A DNA stretch of 64,000 nucleotides from 3107 sp001483205 (GTDB lineage Bacteria; Pseudomonadota; Alphaproteobacteria; Rhodobacterales; Rhodobacteraceae), in assembly GCA_964291375.2 (NCBI GenBank), contig OZ219809.1:248001-312000 (forward strand). Direction: 5' to 3'. Shown here one piece after another: positions 44,449 to 53,887 of this stretch. Under the pieces are notes generated by a model that was not told the origin of the DNA, did no database searches, and worked only from the letters and a program-made list of their open reading frames with translations. Positions within the stretch are counted from its first letter, which is position 1; each line of letters opens with the position of its first letter. The position numbers were made by a program, and so were the translations under genes.

Positions 44449-45909
44449 TCAACTGCCGTCGGTATATCCCGCGCTGCGCTCTTTGAAGCTCATGGCGATG
44501 AAGGCGGGCAGGTGGTCGCCCATGCCCACGACCTTGCTGTCGGGTCTGTTGTCATTTGCCTCGCCTCTGCGCCCATGGCGGCGGTCGCCGGACCTTGCCT
44601 TCCCGCCGCCCGGCCCCGGCGATGGTGATGACACCGGCACCGGGGGCGCTCCTGCCGACGCAAGCGCCTCTTCCCGGCCATCCTGCTTGCGGGTGCGCGC
44701 CCGGCGTCGCCCCGGCTTCACGTCTCTGTCCGCATCCCCGCCCCGCCCGGCAGCGGCAACCTTCGGCGGCCTTTCGACGCGCGGAATATCCCGCTGCACC
44801 AGCCGCTCCACCCCGGCGAGGTTCTTCTCATCGCGCGGCGCACAGATCATCAGCGCCTTGCCGGAACGCCCGGCCCGCCCCGTGCGCCCGATCCGATGCA
44901 CATAGTCCTCTGCATGGCCGGGCACATCGAAATTGAACACATGGCTGACATTCGGGATGTCCAGCCCGCGCGCGGCAACATCCGAGGCACAGAGAAACCG
45001 GATGGTGCCCTCACGGAACCCGTCCAGCGTCTCGGTGCGTTTCGACTGATCAAGGTCACCGTGAATGGGGGCCGCATTATAGCCGTATTTCTTCAGCGAT
45101 TTCGCGCAGATGTCCACATCGGTCTTGCGGTTGCAAAAGATGATCGCATTGGTGCAGGCGTCGCCCTCAGCGTCAATCAGGGCGCGCAGCAGCCCGCGTT
45201 TCTCGCTCTCGGCGCGGTCCTTGCGGGTGGGGCTGAACATCACCACGGACTGCGCGATATTGTCGGCTGTCGTCGCGGCGCGGGCGACCTCCACCTTCTC
45301 GGGGTTTGACAGGAACGTGTCGGTCAGGCGTTCGATCTCCGGGGCCATCGTCGCCGAAAAGAACAATGTCTGGCGGGTAAAGGGCGTCAGGTTGAAAATG
45401 CGTTCGATGTCGGGGATGAACCCCATGTCCAGCATCCGGTCGGCCTCATCAACGACCATGATCTGAACCCCGGTCAGCAGCAGCTTGCCGCGCTCGAAAT
45501 GATCCAGAAGCCGGCCGGGCGTTGCGATCAGCACATCGACGCCCTTGTCAATCAGCGCGTCCTGTTCCCTGAAACTGACCCCGCCGATCAGGAGCGCCTT
45601 GGTCAGCTTGACCCGCCGGGCGTAGGTGTCGAAATTCTCGGCAACCTGGGCGGCGAGTTCGCGGGTCGGGCAGATGACCAGACTGCGGGGCATCCGGGCG
45701 CGGGCGCGGCCACGGGCGAGCATGGTGATCATCGGCAGGGTAAAGCTGGCGGTTTTCCCGGTGCCGGTCTGGGCAATGCCCAGCACATCGCGGCCTGCGA
45801 GCGCGGGGGCAATGGCCCCGGCCTGAATGGGTGTCGGCGTTTCATAACCGGCATCCTCGACAGCCTTCAGAACGTCCGGGTGCAGCTTGAGGTCGGAGAA
45901 TTTCGTCAT
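44449..45909 (-). CDS. rhlE: DEAD-box RNA helicase, RhlE-like
   Basis: 486 residues. Q motif TPTPIQ, motif I AQTGTGKT (about residue 46), motif II VVDEADRMLD (about 153), motif III SAT, and C-terminal RecA domain with HGDLDQSKR, ASDVAARGLD and HRIGRTGR (about 343-370). The tail after residue 400 is basic and low-complexity (GRRRARTRKQDG), typical for RNA contacts. It unwinds structured RNA in ribosome assembly or mRNA decay. The final residues (HLPAFIAMSFKER) form a short conserved-looking end. Confidence 0.94.
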   Translation of the reverse strand: MTKFSDLKLHPDVLKAVEDAGYETPTPIQAGAIAPALAGRDVLGIAQTGTGKTASFTLPMITMLARGRARARMPRSLVICPTRELAAQVAENFDTYARRVKLTKALLIGGVSFREQDALIDKGVDVLIATPGRLLDHFERGKLLLTGVQIMVVDEADRMLDMGFIPDIERIFNLTPFTRQTLFFSATMAPEIERLTDTFLSNPEKVEVARAATTADNIAQSVVMFSPTRKDRAESEKRGLLRALIDAEGDACTNAIIFCNRKTDVDICAKSLKKYGYNAAPIHGDLDQSKRTETLDGFREGTIRFLCASDVAARGLDIPNVSHVFNFDVPGHAEDYVHRIGRTGRAGRSGKALMICAPRDEKNLAGVERLVQRDIPRVERPPKVAAAGRGGDADRDVKPGRRRARTRKQDGREEALASAGAPPVPVSSPSPGPGGGKARSGDRRHGRRGEANDNRPDSKVVGMGDHLPAFIAMSFKERSAGYTDGS

Positions 45910-46167
45910 TCTGTTCCGTGTAGCAAGATGTGGAGTTGCAAGATATGGACCGGGATACCGGTTTTCTGCGGGCCTGAGTTACCTGCCCGGTCCGGGGTTA
46001 TCCACAATTTCCCCCGCGGGTCTGGATACAGAGTTTTCCGGCAAAGGTCAATCATCCCGCACGGGCGGCGTGGGGTGGCGGCCCCGTGTCCGGTGTCTGC
46101 CGCGTGTCGGGCCATGGATGCGGTGCCTGCCGGATGCGCGCCGGAAAAGAATGATCGCGGGCAAATA
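45910..46167. other. Gap between rhlE and prfC
   Basis: 258 bp upstream of rhlE. It should contain the rhlE promoter (A+T-rich part 45910-46010). No repeat copy or small gene is seen. Confidence 0.4.
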
Positions 46168-47784
46168 TCACCCCATCATCTCTTTGGTCGCCGACAAGGT
46201 GATCTCGGCATGGTCGCGCTCGGCACGGTCGATGTCCCATTGCAGGCGGGTCAGGTAAACCACATCGCCGTCATGGTCGCGGGCGATATGCCGTCTGTTT
46301 TCACTCACAAACCTGTCCACAGCCGCCTTCGGGCCGCGCACCCAGCGGGCAGATGTGAACTGCGACGCATCGAACCGCACCGGCAGGCCGTATTCCTGCT
46401 CGATCCGGCTGCCAAGAACATCAAACTGCAACGGGCCGACAACGCCGACGATAAAGCCCGCGCCGATCTCGGGCTTAAAGACCTTGGCCGCGCCTTCCTC
46501 GGCGAATTGCCTGAGCGCCTTTTCCAGGTGCCCGGCCTTCATCGGGTCGCCCGCGCGCACGCCCTGCAAAAGCTCCGGCGCGAAAGAGGGAATGCCGGTG
46601 GCACGCAGGGCCGCGCCCTCGGTCAGCGTGTCGCCGATGCGCAACTGTCCGTGGTTCGGAATGCCGATGATGTCGCCCGCCCAGGCCTCTTCCGCCAGCT
46701 TGCGGTCGGCGGCCAGAAACAGCACCGGGTTCGACACCGCCATCGGCTTTCTGGTGCGCACATGGGTCAGCTTCATGCCGCGTCTGAAATGCCCCGACGC
46801 CACCCGCACAAAGGCAACCCGGTCGCGATGTTTCGGGTCCATATTGGCCTGAACCTTAAAGACGAAACCGGCGACGCTGTTTTCTCCGGGGGCGATCGGG
46901 CGCGGCTCGGCCTGTCGTGGCTGCGGTTCCGGGCCGAACGTGCCGATCCCGTCCATCAGTTCCCGCACCCCGAAAGAGTTGATGGCAGAGCCGAACCAGA
47001 TCGGGGTCAGCGTTCCGTCCAGAAACGCCCGGCGGTCGAACGGCGGCAACAGCTCTTTCACCATCCCGACCTCTTCGCGCAGGGTGTCGAGCAGATGCGC
47101 CGGGACATGCTCTGCCAACTTCGGGTCATCAAGGCCGTTGATGCGCACGGATGCGGCCACCCGGTTGCGGTCTGCCCGGTCCATCAGCTCCAGCCGGTCG
47201 CGCAGGAGGTCATAGCAGCCGATGAAATCGCTCCCCATACCGACGGGCCAGTTCGCCGGGGTCACGTCGATGGCCAGGCTGTCCTGTATCTCGTCGATGA
47301 TGCCGAAGGTGTCGCGCGCCTCCCGGTCCATTTTATTGCAGAAGGTCAGGATCGGCAGGTCGCGCAGGCGGCAGACCTCGAACAGCTTGCGGGTCTGGCT
47401 TTCGATACCTTTCGCGCCGTCGATAACCATGATGGCCGCATCAACCGCGGTCAGGGTGCGATAGGTGTCTTCGGAAAAGTCGGAATGGCCGGGGGTGTCC
47501 ACAAGGTTGAACCGGTAGAGGCCGAAGTCAAAGGACATGGCAGAGGCAGAGACCGAAATCCCCCGATCCCGTTCCATCTGCATAAAGTCGGAGCGGGTGC
47601 GCCGGGCCGCGCCCTTGGCCCGCACCTGCCCGGCCATCTGAATCGCGCCGCCATAGAGCAGAAACTTTTCCGTCAGCGTGGTCTTGCCCGCGTCCGGGTG
47701 CGAGATAATGGCGAAGGTGCGCCGCCGGGCGATCTCGGCGGGCAGGGCAGGGGTGTCGGGGGGGTCTGAAGCGTGGTTGGCCAT
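46168..47784 (-). CDS. prfC: Peptide chain release factor 3
   Basis: 538 residues from ATG 47784, normal for RF3. G-domain motifs: G1 SHPDAGKTTL (about residue 27), G2 region DRGISVSASAM, G3 DTPGHSDF (about 92) and G4 NKMD (about 146). C-terminal blocks GDIIGIPNHGQLRIGDTL and VVGPLQFDVLGSRIEQEYG are RF3-specific. It is a ribosome-bound GTPase that recycles RF1/RF2 after termination. An earlier in-frame start (47847) adds a Pro-rich leader without support. There is no clear ribosome site before the ATG. Confidence 0.96.
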   Translation of the reverse strand: MANHASDPPDTPALPAEIARRRTFAIISHPDAGKTTLTEKFLLYGGAIQMAGQVRAKGAARRTRSDFMQMERDRGISVSASAMSFDFGLYRFNLVDTPGHSDFSEDTYRTLTAVDAAIMVIDGAKGIESQTRKLFEVCRLRDLPILTFCNKMDREARDTFGIIDEIQDSLAIDVTPANWPVGMGSDFIGCYDLLRDRLELMDRADRNRVAASVRINGLDDPKLAEHVPAHLLDTLREEVGMVKELLPPFDRRAFLDGTLTPIWFGSAINSFGVRELMDGIGTFGPEPQPRQAEPRPIAPGENSVAGFVFKVQANMDPKHRDRVAFVRVASGHFRRGMKLTHVRTRKPMAVSNPVLFLAADRKLAEEAWAGDIIGIPNHGQLRIGDTLTEGAALRATGIPSFAPELLQGVRAGDPMKAGHLEKALRQFAEEGAAKVFKPEIGAGFIVGVVGPLQFDVLGSRIEQEYGLPVRFDASQFTSARWVRGPKAAVDRFVSENRRHIARDHDGDVVYLTRLQWDIDRAERDHAEITLSATKEMMG

Positions 47785-47885
47785 GGGCGCGTATATAGGC
47801 GGGCCGGGTGCAGAGGGCAATCGCGGGTTGGGGTGTGGCCGGGGCATTGCATACCGGTCATGGCAGGGGCGGGTTTGCAGGGTTT

Positions 47886-48101
47886 TAAGACCTCTGCCTA
47901 TTGGCCAGGCCGGGCAGCCGCCTGCCTGGGCGGGCGCTTTTCCCGACAGTCCACATTGGCGATGGTCCTGATATAAAATCCATACGCTTCAACGAGCTGA
48001 GACGTTCAAAGCGCCTGCCGGGGGGCAGGCAGGCGCTGCCCGGCGTTCCGCCGGGCGGATGGTTTGGCTGGCGATACGCCAATATGCAGAAGTCTTTGCC
48101 G
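47886..48101. repeat. Interspersed MITE-like repeat, full-length copy in opposite orientation (R11)
   Basis: About 215 bp and inverted relative to R2 and R5. Reading left to right: AAGACCTCTGCCTATTGG, GCCGCCTGCCTGGGCGGGCGC, the middle block GGCGATGGTCCTGATA, AAGCGCCTGCCGGGGGGCAG, hairpin GCCCGGCG-TTC-CGCCGGGC (48038-48056), GGATGGTTTGGC, then CCAATATGCAGAAGTCTTT. It occupies most of the 392-bp gap between prfC and the SDR gene. Confidence 0.8.
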
Positions 48102-48176
48102 GGGTTGCATCGGCGGCACCGGGCGTTAGGGTTCCTGCACACACGCATCCGTTCCGGCATTCCGAAGGGGGCAATC

Positions 48177-48956
48177 ATGGATATGGGCTTGAAGGGCAGG
48201 CGCGCCCTTGTCTGCGCCGCGTCAAAGGGGCTTGGCCGGGGCTGTGCCGAGGCATTGGCGGGCGAAGGGGCCGACCTGATCATCAACGCCCGCACCGAGG
48301 CCCCCCTGCACCGGACCGCGCAGGAAATCGCCCGCAAACACGGTGTCACCGTCACCCCGGTTGCCGCCGACATAACCACCGATAAGGGCCGCGCCGGGGT
48401 GCTGGCACTCGCGGGTGAGGTCGATATTCTGGTCACCAATGCAGGCGGCCCGCCGCCGGGCCTGTGGACAGACTGGGACCGGGACGACTTCATCGCCGCC
48501 CTTGATGCCAATATGCTGACCCCGATTGCCCTGATGAAGGCGCTGTTGCCGGGGATGGTGGCGCGTGGCTGGGGCCGGGTGGTGAATATCACCAGCCAGT
48601 CGGTCAAGGCCCCGATCCCGGTGCTGGGGTTGTCGAACAGTGCCCGCGCCGGGCTGACGGGCTATGTGGCGGGCACCGCCCGGCAGGTTGCGCCGTCGGG
48701 CGTCACCATCAACAACCTGCTGCCTGGCATCCACGCCACCGACCGGGCGACAAGCCTTGATACCGGCGTTGCCGGGGCCGAGGGCATCACCGTGGCCGAG
48801 GCTCGGGCGCGGCGGCAGGCGACGATCCCCGCGCGCCGCTATGGAACGCCGGAAGAGTTCGGCGCGGCCTGTGCCTTTCTGTGCTCTGAACATGCGGGCT
48901 TTATCGTCGGGCAGAACATCCTGCTTGATGGCGGCGCGGTGAATGCGACCCTGTAA
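48177..48956 (+). CDS. SDR family protein lacking the canonical catalytic Tyr/Lys
   Basis: 259 residues from ATG 48177. The cofactor loop is ASKGLGRG (about residues 14-21) and TNAGGPP is at about 87, so the fold is a classical short-chain dehydrogenase. The active-site region reads ITSQSVKAPIPVLGLSNSAR (about 140-159), in which the usual Y-x3-K is replaced by L-x3-N. This matches a known atypical SDR subgroup related to 3-oxoacyl-ACP reductases. The C-terminus RYGTPEEFGAACAFLCSE...NILLDGG is normal. Catalytic activity is therefore uncertain. Confidence 0.88.
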   Translation: MDMGLKGRRALVCAASKGLGRGCAEALAGEGADLIINARTEAPLHRTAQEIARKHGVTVTPVAADITTDKGRAGVLALAGEVDILVTNAGGPPPGLWTDWDRDDFIAALDANMLTPIALMKALLPGMVARGWGRVVNITSQSVKAPIPVLGLSNSARAGLTGYVAGTARQVAPSGVTINNLLPGIHATDRATSLDTGVAGAEGITVAEARARRQATIPARRYGTPEEFGAACAFLCSEHAGFIVGQNILLDGGAVNATL

Positions 48957-49038
48957 ACCGCGCAGAGGGGTTGCGGGGGACCGGGCGGGCTGATAGCTGT
49001 GAATGGCTGAGCGTTTCTCTCAGGCAGAGAGGTCTCGT

Positions 49039-50124
49039 GTGAGCGAGGAAACACCCCGCCTTGAAATCCGCGACATCGTTCGCCGTTTTGATGGCCGGGC
49101 GGTGCTGGACTCCGTGTCGCTGAAGGTCATGCCCGGACAGGTCACCTGTCTTCTGGGGCCGTCGGGCTGCGGCAAATCGACGGCGCTGCGGGTCGTTGCC
49201 GGGGTCGATATGCAGGATGAGGGCGAAATTCATGTCGATGGCAGGCTGGTCTGTGACACCCGCTATCGTGTGCCGCCGGAAAGACGCTCTATCGGCCTCA
49301 TGTTTCAGGATTTCGCCCTGTTCCCCCACCTGACGGTGGCGCGGAATGTCGGCTTTGGCCTGCGGGGGCGCCGGGCCGACAGGGATGCAAGGGTGTCGGA
49401 GCTTCTGGCCCGTGTCGGGCTGAGCCGCTATGCGGATTACCACCCCCACCAGTTGTCGGGTGGTGAACAGCAACGGGTGGCGCTGGTGCGCGCGCTGGCC
49501 CCGCATCCGCGAATCATGCTGATGGATGAGCCCTTTTCCGGCCTTGATGACCGGCTGCGCGACGACATCCGCGATGAAACCTTGGCCGTGCTGAAAGAGG
49601 AAGGCACCGCCGTTCTGCTGGTGACCCACGAACCGGCAGAGGCCATGCGCATGGCCGATGAGATCGCGCTGATGCGGCAGGGCCGGATCGTGCAGCAGGG
49701 CGCGCCGTATAACATCTATAACGCCCCCCGTGACCGGGCGGCGGCGGCGTTCTTTTCCGATATAAACATCCTGCGCGGCGAGGTCCGGGGGGCGCTGACC
49801 ATGACGCCTTTCGGCAGGTTTCTGGCCCCCGGAATTGCCGACGGCACATGGGTCGATATTGTCTTTCGCCCTCAGCATGTGCGGATTGACTTTGACCGGG
49901 CGGGCCGGGGTCCGTCACCGTCTGACCGTGACGGGACCGCCGCGCGGGCGATTGTGCGGCGCGCGCGCTTTATGGGGCGGGAAAGTCTGGTCGAATTTCG
50001 GATGGAGCGGGACGGGGCCGAAATAAAGGCGACGGTGCCGTCGGTCTTTCTGCCGCAGCCCGGCACCGCCCTGTGGCTTTCGGTGCCGCGCAACCGGTGT
50101 TTTGTCTTTCCCGCCACCGGATGA
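49039..50124 (+). CDS. ABC transporter ATP-binding protein, FbpC/PotA-like
   Basis: 361 residues from GTG 49039, which has AGAGAGG 6 bases upstream; ATG 49003 is an alternative without a ribosome site. Walker A GPSGCGKST (about residue 39), Q-loop LMFQDFALFPHL, signature LSGGEQQR (about 140), Walker B IMLMDEPFSGLDD (about 160). A C-terminal TOBE-like domain (about 250-361) is typical of importer ATPases for iron(III), polyamines or sulfate. No permease or binding-protein gene is adjacent, so the substrate is open. Confidence 0.88.
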   Translation: MSEETPRLEIRDIVRRFDGRAVLDSVSLKVMPGQVTCLLGPSGCGKSTALRVVAGVDMQDEGEIHVDGRLVCDTRYRVPPERRSIGLMFQDFALFPHLTVARNVGFGLRGRRADRDARVSELLARVGLSRYADYHPHQLSGGEQQRVALVRALAPHPRIMLMDEPFSGLDDRLRDDIRDETLAVLKEEGTAVLLVTHEPAEAMRMADEIALMRQGRIVQQGAPYNIYNAPRDRAAAAFFSDINILRGEVRGALTMTPFGRFLAPGIADGTWVDIVFRPQHVRIDFDRAGRGPSPSDRDGTAARAIVRRARFMGRESLVEFRMERDGAEIKATVPSVFLPQPGTALWLSVPRNRCFVFPATG

Positions 50125-50231
50125 GGGGCGCGGATGACGGTTTGCTCTATGATTCCGGGCGTCTTGAACATAAATAGGAATTGGAGTTCTCAGGGCGTGC
50201 TGGTATGCCGCCCCGGAAAGGGAGACAAAAA

Positions 50232-50444
50232 ATGCTGAATAATGTCGGCCTGCCGGGCCTGTTGCTGATCGCTATCGTCGTGCTTGTCCTGTTCGGACGG
50301 GGCAAGATTTCGTCGCTGATGGGAGAGGTCGGAAAAGGCATCACCGCGTTCAAGCGGGGTGTCGATGACGGCAAGAAAGAGATCGACGAGGCGGCGAAAG
50401 CAGAGGCCGCCCGCGATGTGACGCCGGAAAACGACAAGGTGTGA
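50232..50444 (+). CDS. tatA: Sec-independent translocase subunit TatA
   Basis: 70 residues from ATG 50232 with AAAGGGAGA upstream. One N-terminal membrane helix (GLPGLLLIAIVVLVLFGRGK), then the FG hinge and amphipathic helix SSLMGEVGKGITAFKRG, then an acidic tail. TatA forms the pore-like assembly for folded proteins in the inner membrane. First gene of tatABC. Likely clients visible in this window include the twin-arginine DctP. Confidence 0.96.
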   Translation: MLNNVGLPGLLLIAIVVLVLFGRGKISSLMGEVGKGITAFKRGVDDGKKEIDEAAKAEAARDVTPENDKV

Positions 50445-50474
50445 TCGCCGCGCCCGGACGGACAGGACAGACCC

Positions 50475-50996
50475 ATGTTCGACATCGGCTGGACCGAGCT
50501 TTTGGTCATCGGAACCGTCGCGCTGATCGTCGTTGGTCCGCGGGATTTGCCCGGCATGTTTCGCACCCTGGGGCGCTTTACCGGCAAGGCCCGTGCGATG
50601 GCCAGGGATTTCCAGCGGGCAATGGACCGGGCGGCGGATGAGGCCGGGATGAAGGACGTAAAGGACATCGGCAATACCCTGCGCAAGGCCACATCCCCCA
50701 GGGCAATGGGGGCGGATGCGCTGAAAGATGCGGCAAAATCCCTGTCGGGTGTGTCCGATGACGCCGGGGGGGGCGAAACCGCGACGCCCGCGCGGGCAGA
50801 GATGACGGCAGAGCGGGCAGAGGCGGCAGAGAAGATCAGGGCATCGGCGGCCCGGAAGGCGTCTGAACGTCTGGAGGCAGAGGCAGAAGCAGCACCGGCA
50901 GAGGCAGGGGCGGCCCCCGAACCTGCCACGCCCGAACCTGCCACGCCTGAACCCGCCGACGGTGCGGAAACATCCCCGAAAGACAGCGGCACATGA
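50475..50996 (+). CDS. tatB: Sec-independent translocase subunit TatB
   Basis: 173 residues. N-terminal helix MFDIGWTELLVIGTVALIV with the conserved Glu8, then VGPRDLPGMFRTLGRFTGKAR amphipathic helix. The C-terminal 90 residues are Ala/Glu/Pro-rich and repetitive (AEAAPAEAGAAPEPATPEPA), as is common. TatB with TatC recognises twin-arginine signals. Stop overlaps the tatC start (ATGA). Confidence 0.96.
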   Translation: MFDIGWTELLVIGTVALIVVGPRDLPGMFRTLGRFTGKARAMARDFQRAMDRAADEAGMKDVKDIGNTLRKATSPRAMGADALKDAAKSLSGVSDDAGGGETATPARAEMTAERAEAAEKIRASAARKASERLEAEAEAAPAEAGAAPEPATPEPATPEPADGAETSPKDSGT

Positions 50997-51844
50997 CCAC
51001 CGATGACCCCGATGACATCAACGACAGCACCGCGCCGCTGATCGAGCACCTGACCGAGCTGCGCACGCGGCTTATCCATTCGGTGGTCGCGTTCATCATC
51101 GGCATGGTGATCTGCTTTGGCTTTGCGACGCCGATCTTCAATTTCCTCACCGCGCCACTGTGTCAGGTTCTGGCCGAGGGCGGTCAGGATTGCGCACTGA
51201 TTTTCATCAGCCCCCAGGAAGGTTTTTTCGTCGCGATCAAAATATCGCTTTTGGGGGGCTTTATGCTGGCCTTCCCCTATATCGGTCTGCAAATGTGGCG
51301 CTTTGTCGCGCCGGGGCTTTACCGATCTGAAAAAGGCGCGTTCCTGCCGTTCCTGATTGCCTCGCCGTTCATGTTCGCCCTTGGCGCGGCGTTCGCGTTT
51401 TATGTGGTGACGCCCCTGGCCTATGACTTTTTCCTCGGGTTCCAGCAGTTTGGCGAAGACGGGGCGGCGGTGACCCGGCAGGACGGCTTAAGCGTGGTCT
51501 TTCAGGGATCGGCGCAGGAATATCTGAACCTGACAATCAAGTTCATCGTTGCGTTCGGCCTGTGCTTTCAGTTGCCGGTCCTGCTGACGCTGATGGGTCA
51601 GGCGGGGCTGGTCAGTGCCGAGGGGTTGGGAACGGTGCGCAAATACGCGGTGGTGGGTATTCTGGTTCTGGCGGCGCTGGTGACGCCGCCCGATGTCATC
51701 ACCCAGGTGATCCTGTTCGTGGTGGTTTATGGCCTGTATGAGGTTTCGATCCTTCTTGTCAGGCGGGTCGAACGGCGGCGGGATGAGCGCCTGCGGGCGG
51801 AGGGCCTGCTTGATGACGACGAAGAAGCGGCTGACCGGACATGA
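50993..51844 (+). CDS. tatC: Sec-independent translocase subunit TatC
   Basis: 283 residues with six membrane segments. Conserved N-terminus LIEHLTELRTRLIHSVVAF (about residue 12), the periplasmic block FFVAIKISLLGGFMLAFPYIGLQMWRFVAPGLY (about 76-108), and VVTPLAYDFFLGFQ. Multi-span receptor for twin-arginine signal peptides. Last tat gene; the DUF815 gene follows after 3 bp. Confidence 0.97.
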   Translation: MTTDDPDDINDSTAPLIEHLTELRTRLIHSVVAFIIGMVICFGFATPIFNFLTAPLCQVLAEGGQDCALIFISPQEGFFVAIKISLLGGFMLAFPYIGLQMWRFVAPGLYRSEKGAFLPFLIASPFMFALGAAFAFYVVTPLAYDFFLGFQQFGEDGAAVTRQDGLSVVFQGSAQEYLNLTIKFIVAFGLCFQLPVLLTLMGQAGLVSAEGLGTVRKYAVVGILVLAALVTPPDVITQVILFVVVYGLYEVSILLVRRVERRRDERLRAEGLLDDDEEAADRT

Positions 51845-51847
51845 ATA

Positions 51848-52687
51848 ATGAATGAAAAGACGCTTGAGCGGATTGCCTCGGCGCTTGAGCGGATCAGCCC
51901 CCCGCCTGGGGCCGGGGTGGATTTCGCGGCAGCAGAGGCGTTTGTGTGGCGGGCAGAGCCGGACGGCCTGCACCCGGTGGCAGAGGTCAACCGGGTTGAT
52001 CTGGCGCTGTTGGTCGGCATCGACCGGGCGCGCGACACGCTGTTGGAAAACACCCTGCGGTTTGCGCGCGGCCATCCGGCGAACAACGCGCTGTTGTGGG
52101 GCGCGCGGGGGATGGGCAAATCTTCGCTGGTCAAGGCGGCGCACGCCGAGGTTTTGCGCCGGGGGTTTTCGCTCAAACTGGTCGAGGTTCTGCGCGAGGA
52201 TTTGCCCTCGATCACCCGGCTTCTGTCGTTGCTGAGGGGGCGCGCGCACCGGTTTTTGCTGTTCTGCGATGATCTGTCGTTCAGCCATGATGATCAGCAT
52301 TACAAGTCGCTGAAGGCGGTGCTGGATGGGGGGATCGAAGGGCGACCCGACAATGTGGTGTTCTATGCCACGTCCAATCGCCGCCATCTGATGCCGCGCG
52401 ACATGATTGAAAATGAGCGCTCAAGCGCGATTATTCCCGGTGAGGCAGTGGAGGAAAAGGTGTCGCTGTCGGACCGTTTCGGCCTGTGGCTGGGGTTCCA
52501 TCCGTGCGGTCAGGACGCATATCTGGCGATGATCCGGGGCTATTGCGATGCCTATGGGGTGCAGGTTGACGACGATACCCTGCGGGCAGAGGCGATTGAG
52601 TGGCAGGCGGGGCGGGGCGGGCGCTCTGGCCGGGTCGCCTGGCAGTATTTTACTGACCTCGCCGGGCGCAGGGGGGTGCGCCTGTAG
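51848..52687 (+). CDS. DUF815 family P-loop ATPase
   Basis: 279 residues. Walker A LLWGARGMGKSSLVKA (about residue 80), Walker B LLFCDDLSFS (about 137), sensor-1 VVFYATSNRRHLMPRD (about 167), and arginine-rich SDRFGLWLGFHP (about 207). This matches DUF815/AAA-like ATPases of unknown role. It starts 3 bp after tatC, so it is co-transcribed with the Tat genes. The tight linkage is common in alphaproteobacteria as I recall, but no Tat function has been shown to my knowledge. Confidence 0.9.
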   Translation: MNEKTLERIASALERISPPPGAGVDFAAAEAFVWRAEPDGLHPVAEVNRVDLALLVGIDRARDTLLENTLRFARGHPANNALLWGARGMGKSSLVKAAHAEVLRRGFSLKLVEVLREDLPSITRLLSLLRGRAHRFLLFCDDLSFSHDDQHYKSLKAVLDGGIEGRPDNVVFYATSNRRHLMPRDMIENERSSAIIPGEAVEEKVSLSDRFGLWLGFHPCGQDAYLAMIRGYCDAYGVQVDDDTLRAEAIEWQAGRGGRSGRVAWQYFTDLAGRRGVRL

Positions 52688-53051
52688 GGGGCAGGGCGGT
52701 TTGGCTGCTGGTGCGCCGTTATGCAGAAGTTTTTCGGAAGTGGTTCGGCACCCCGCCCCCCCGGACGCACGACCCTATCCGCGGGTAAGGTGCAGTGACA
52801 GGATTTTGAATCCGAGTCCCGGCCTTTATCCCGCCCGGCAGAATGCCGCGCCGCGCCGTCCCGCCCCCCCCACGGGGCGGCGCGTTCGCGCTTACCGTGC
52901 GGGCCGGACGCGGCCTTTCGGGATGTTTGTGCATCTGTCCCGGCAAGGCATATGCCACCTGCGCCATGACAGGATCAGGGTTGGACCCTGTGATCGATTT
53001 ACGTCGCCACGCTATATCTCCGCCGGACCCGGACATCATGCAGAGGTCTTA
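52688..53051. repeat. Repeat-derived gap between DUF815 gene and IS copy C (R12)
   Basis: 364 bp without a gene. It contains a right-half repeat (GGTTTGGCTGCTGGTGCGCC, TTATGCAGAAGTTTTT; 52698-52737), a degenerate copy of the palindrome (CCTATCCGCGGGTAAG, 52774-52789), a GC-rich stem (CGCGCCGTCCCGCCCCCCCC / GGGGCGGCGCG, 52850-52880), and a solo right end CATCATGCAGAGGTCTTA (53034-53051) into whose last TA the IS copy C is inserted. Confidence 0.6.
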
Positions 53052-53887
53052 GGGTGTAGACTCACAAATACCATATGACGATAGCGGCGATCTGTGCTGC
53101 GGCGAGGAATGTTTCGGCGCATCGAAAGGTGCGCAGGCTCAGTTGCCGCCAGTCTTTGAGGCGGTTGAACATGCGCTCGATGATGTTGCGGGACTTGTAA
53201 AGCGCGGCGTCGTATTTGAGCCGAACCTTGCGGTTTTTGCGCGGCGGGATGCAGGGTGTCGCGCCGATGCCGGTCAGCCATTGGCGCAGGTGGTTCGCGT
53301 CATACCCGCGATCTGCGATGACGGTGTCACCCTTACAGACATGACCTTCAAGGCATTGACGTGCTTGGGTAATGTCGGCGCGGTTGCCCGCGGTGATGTG
53401 CAGACGGACAGGCTTGCCCGCCCCGTCACAGACCAGATGCAGCTTCGTGTTCAGCCCGCCTCTGGTGCGTCCGATCGCCCGCCCGTCGCCGGTGTTTTTT
53501 TGATCCCGCCCGCGGCGATCCGGTGGGCCTTGATATGGCTCGCATCAATCATCAGGGTCGAAAGGTCGGCCCTCTCCGCCGCCAGAGCCTCGAATATCCG
53601 CCCGAACACGCCTGCCTCAGACCAGCGTTTGTAGCGGTTATAAAGCGTCTTGGCCGGGCCATATTCGGCGGGCATCCGACCAGCGATAGCCGCGTTTGAG
53701 GCAGAAGATGATCCCGGAGATCACCCGCCGGTCATCCACGCGCGGCACACCGCGGGGCTTGTTCGGCAGCAACGGTTTGATCTTGTTGAACTGTTCCTCG
53801 GACAGCCAGAAATTACCGGACATCAAACCCTCCCTCGTTTCATCATGGAAAACTTTGAATCACATATCAGTTTATAAGTCTACGCTC
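53052..53887 (-). mobile_element. IS5-family (IS427-like) element, copy C with broken transposase
   Basis: About 836 bp. Ends GGGTGTAGACTCACAAAT and, as complement, GAGCGTAGACTTATAA; TA on both flanks (TTA|GGG...CTC|TAA). It is inserted exactly at the end of an interspersed repeat. Its orfB end matches remnant D; its orfA matches copy B. Confidence 0.9.
53062..53823 (-). pseudogene. IS427-like transposase, orfA frameshifted
   Basis: Starts at ATG 53823 and reads LSEEQFNKIKPLLPNKPRG. Near 53675 two bases present in copy B (GGCGGGCACATCC) are missing (GGCGGGCATCC), which shifts the orfA frame to an early end at 53638. Downstream orfA and orfB sequence, including the seven-A slippery run and DRGYDANHL-type block, is otherwise preserved. 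It is probably inactive unless supplied in trans by copies A or B. Confidence 0.82.

Noticed and set aside
45499..47769. 756-codon plus-strand open frame
   Set aside because: Shadow of the prfC gene and the 5' part of the helicase gene on the other strand; translation has no family features.
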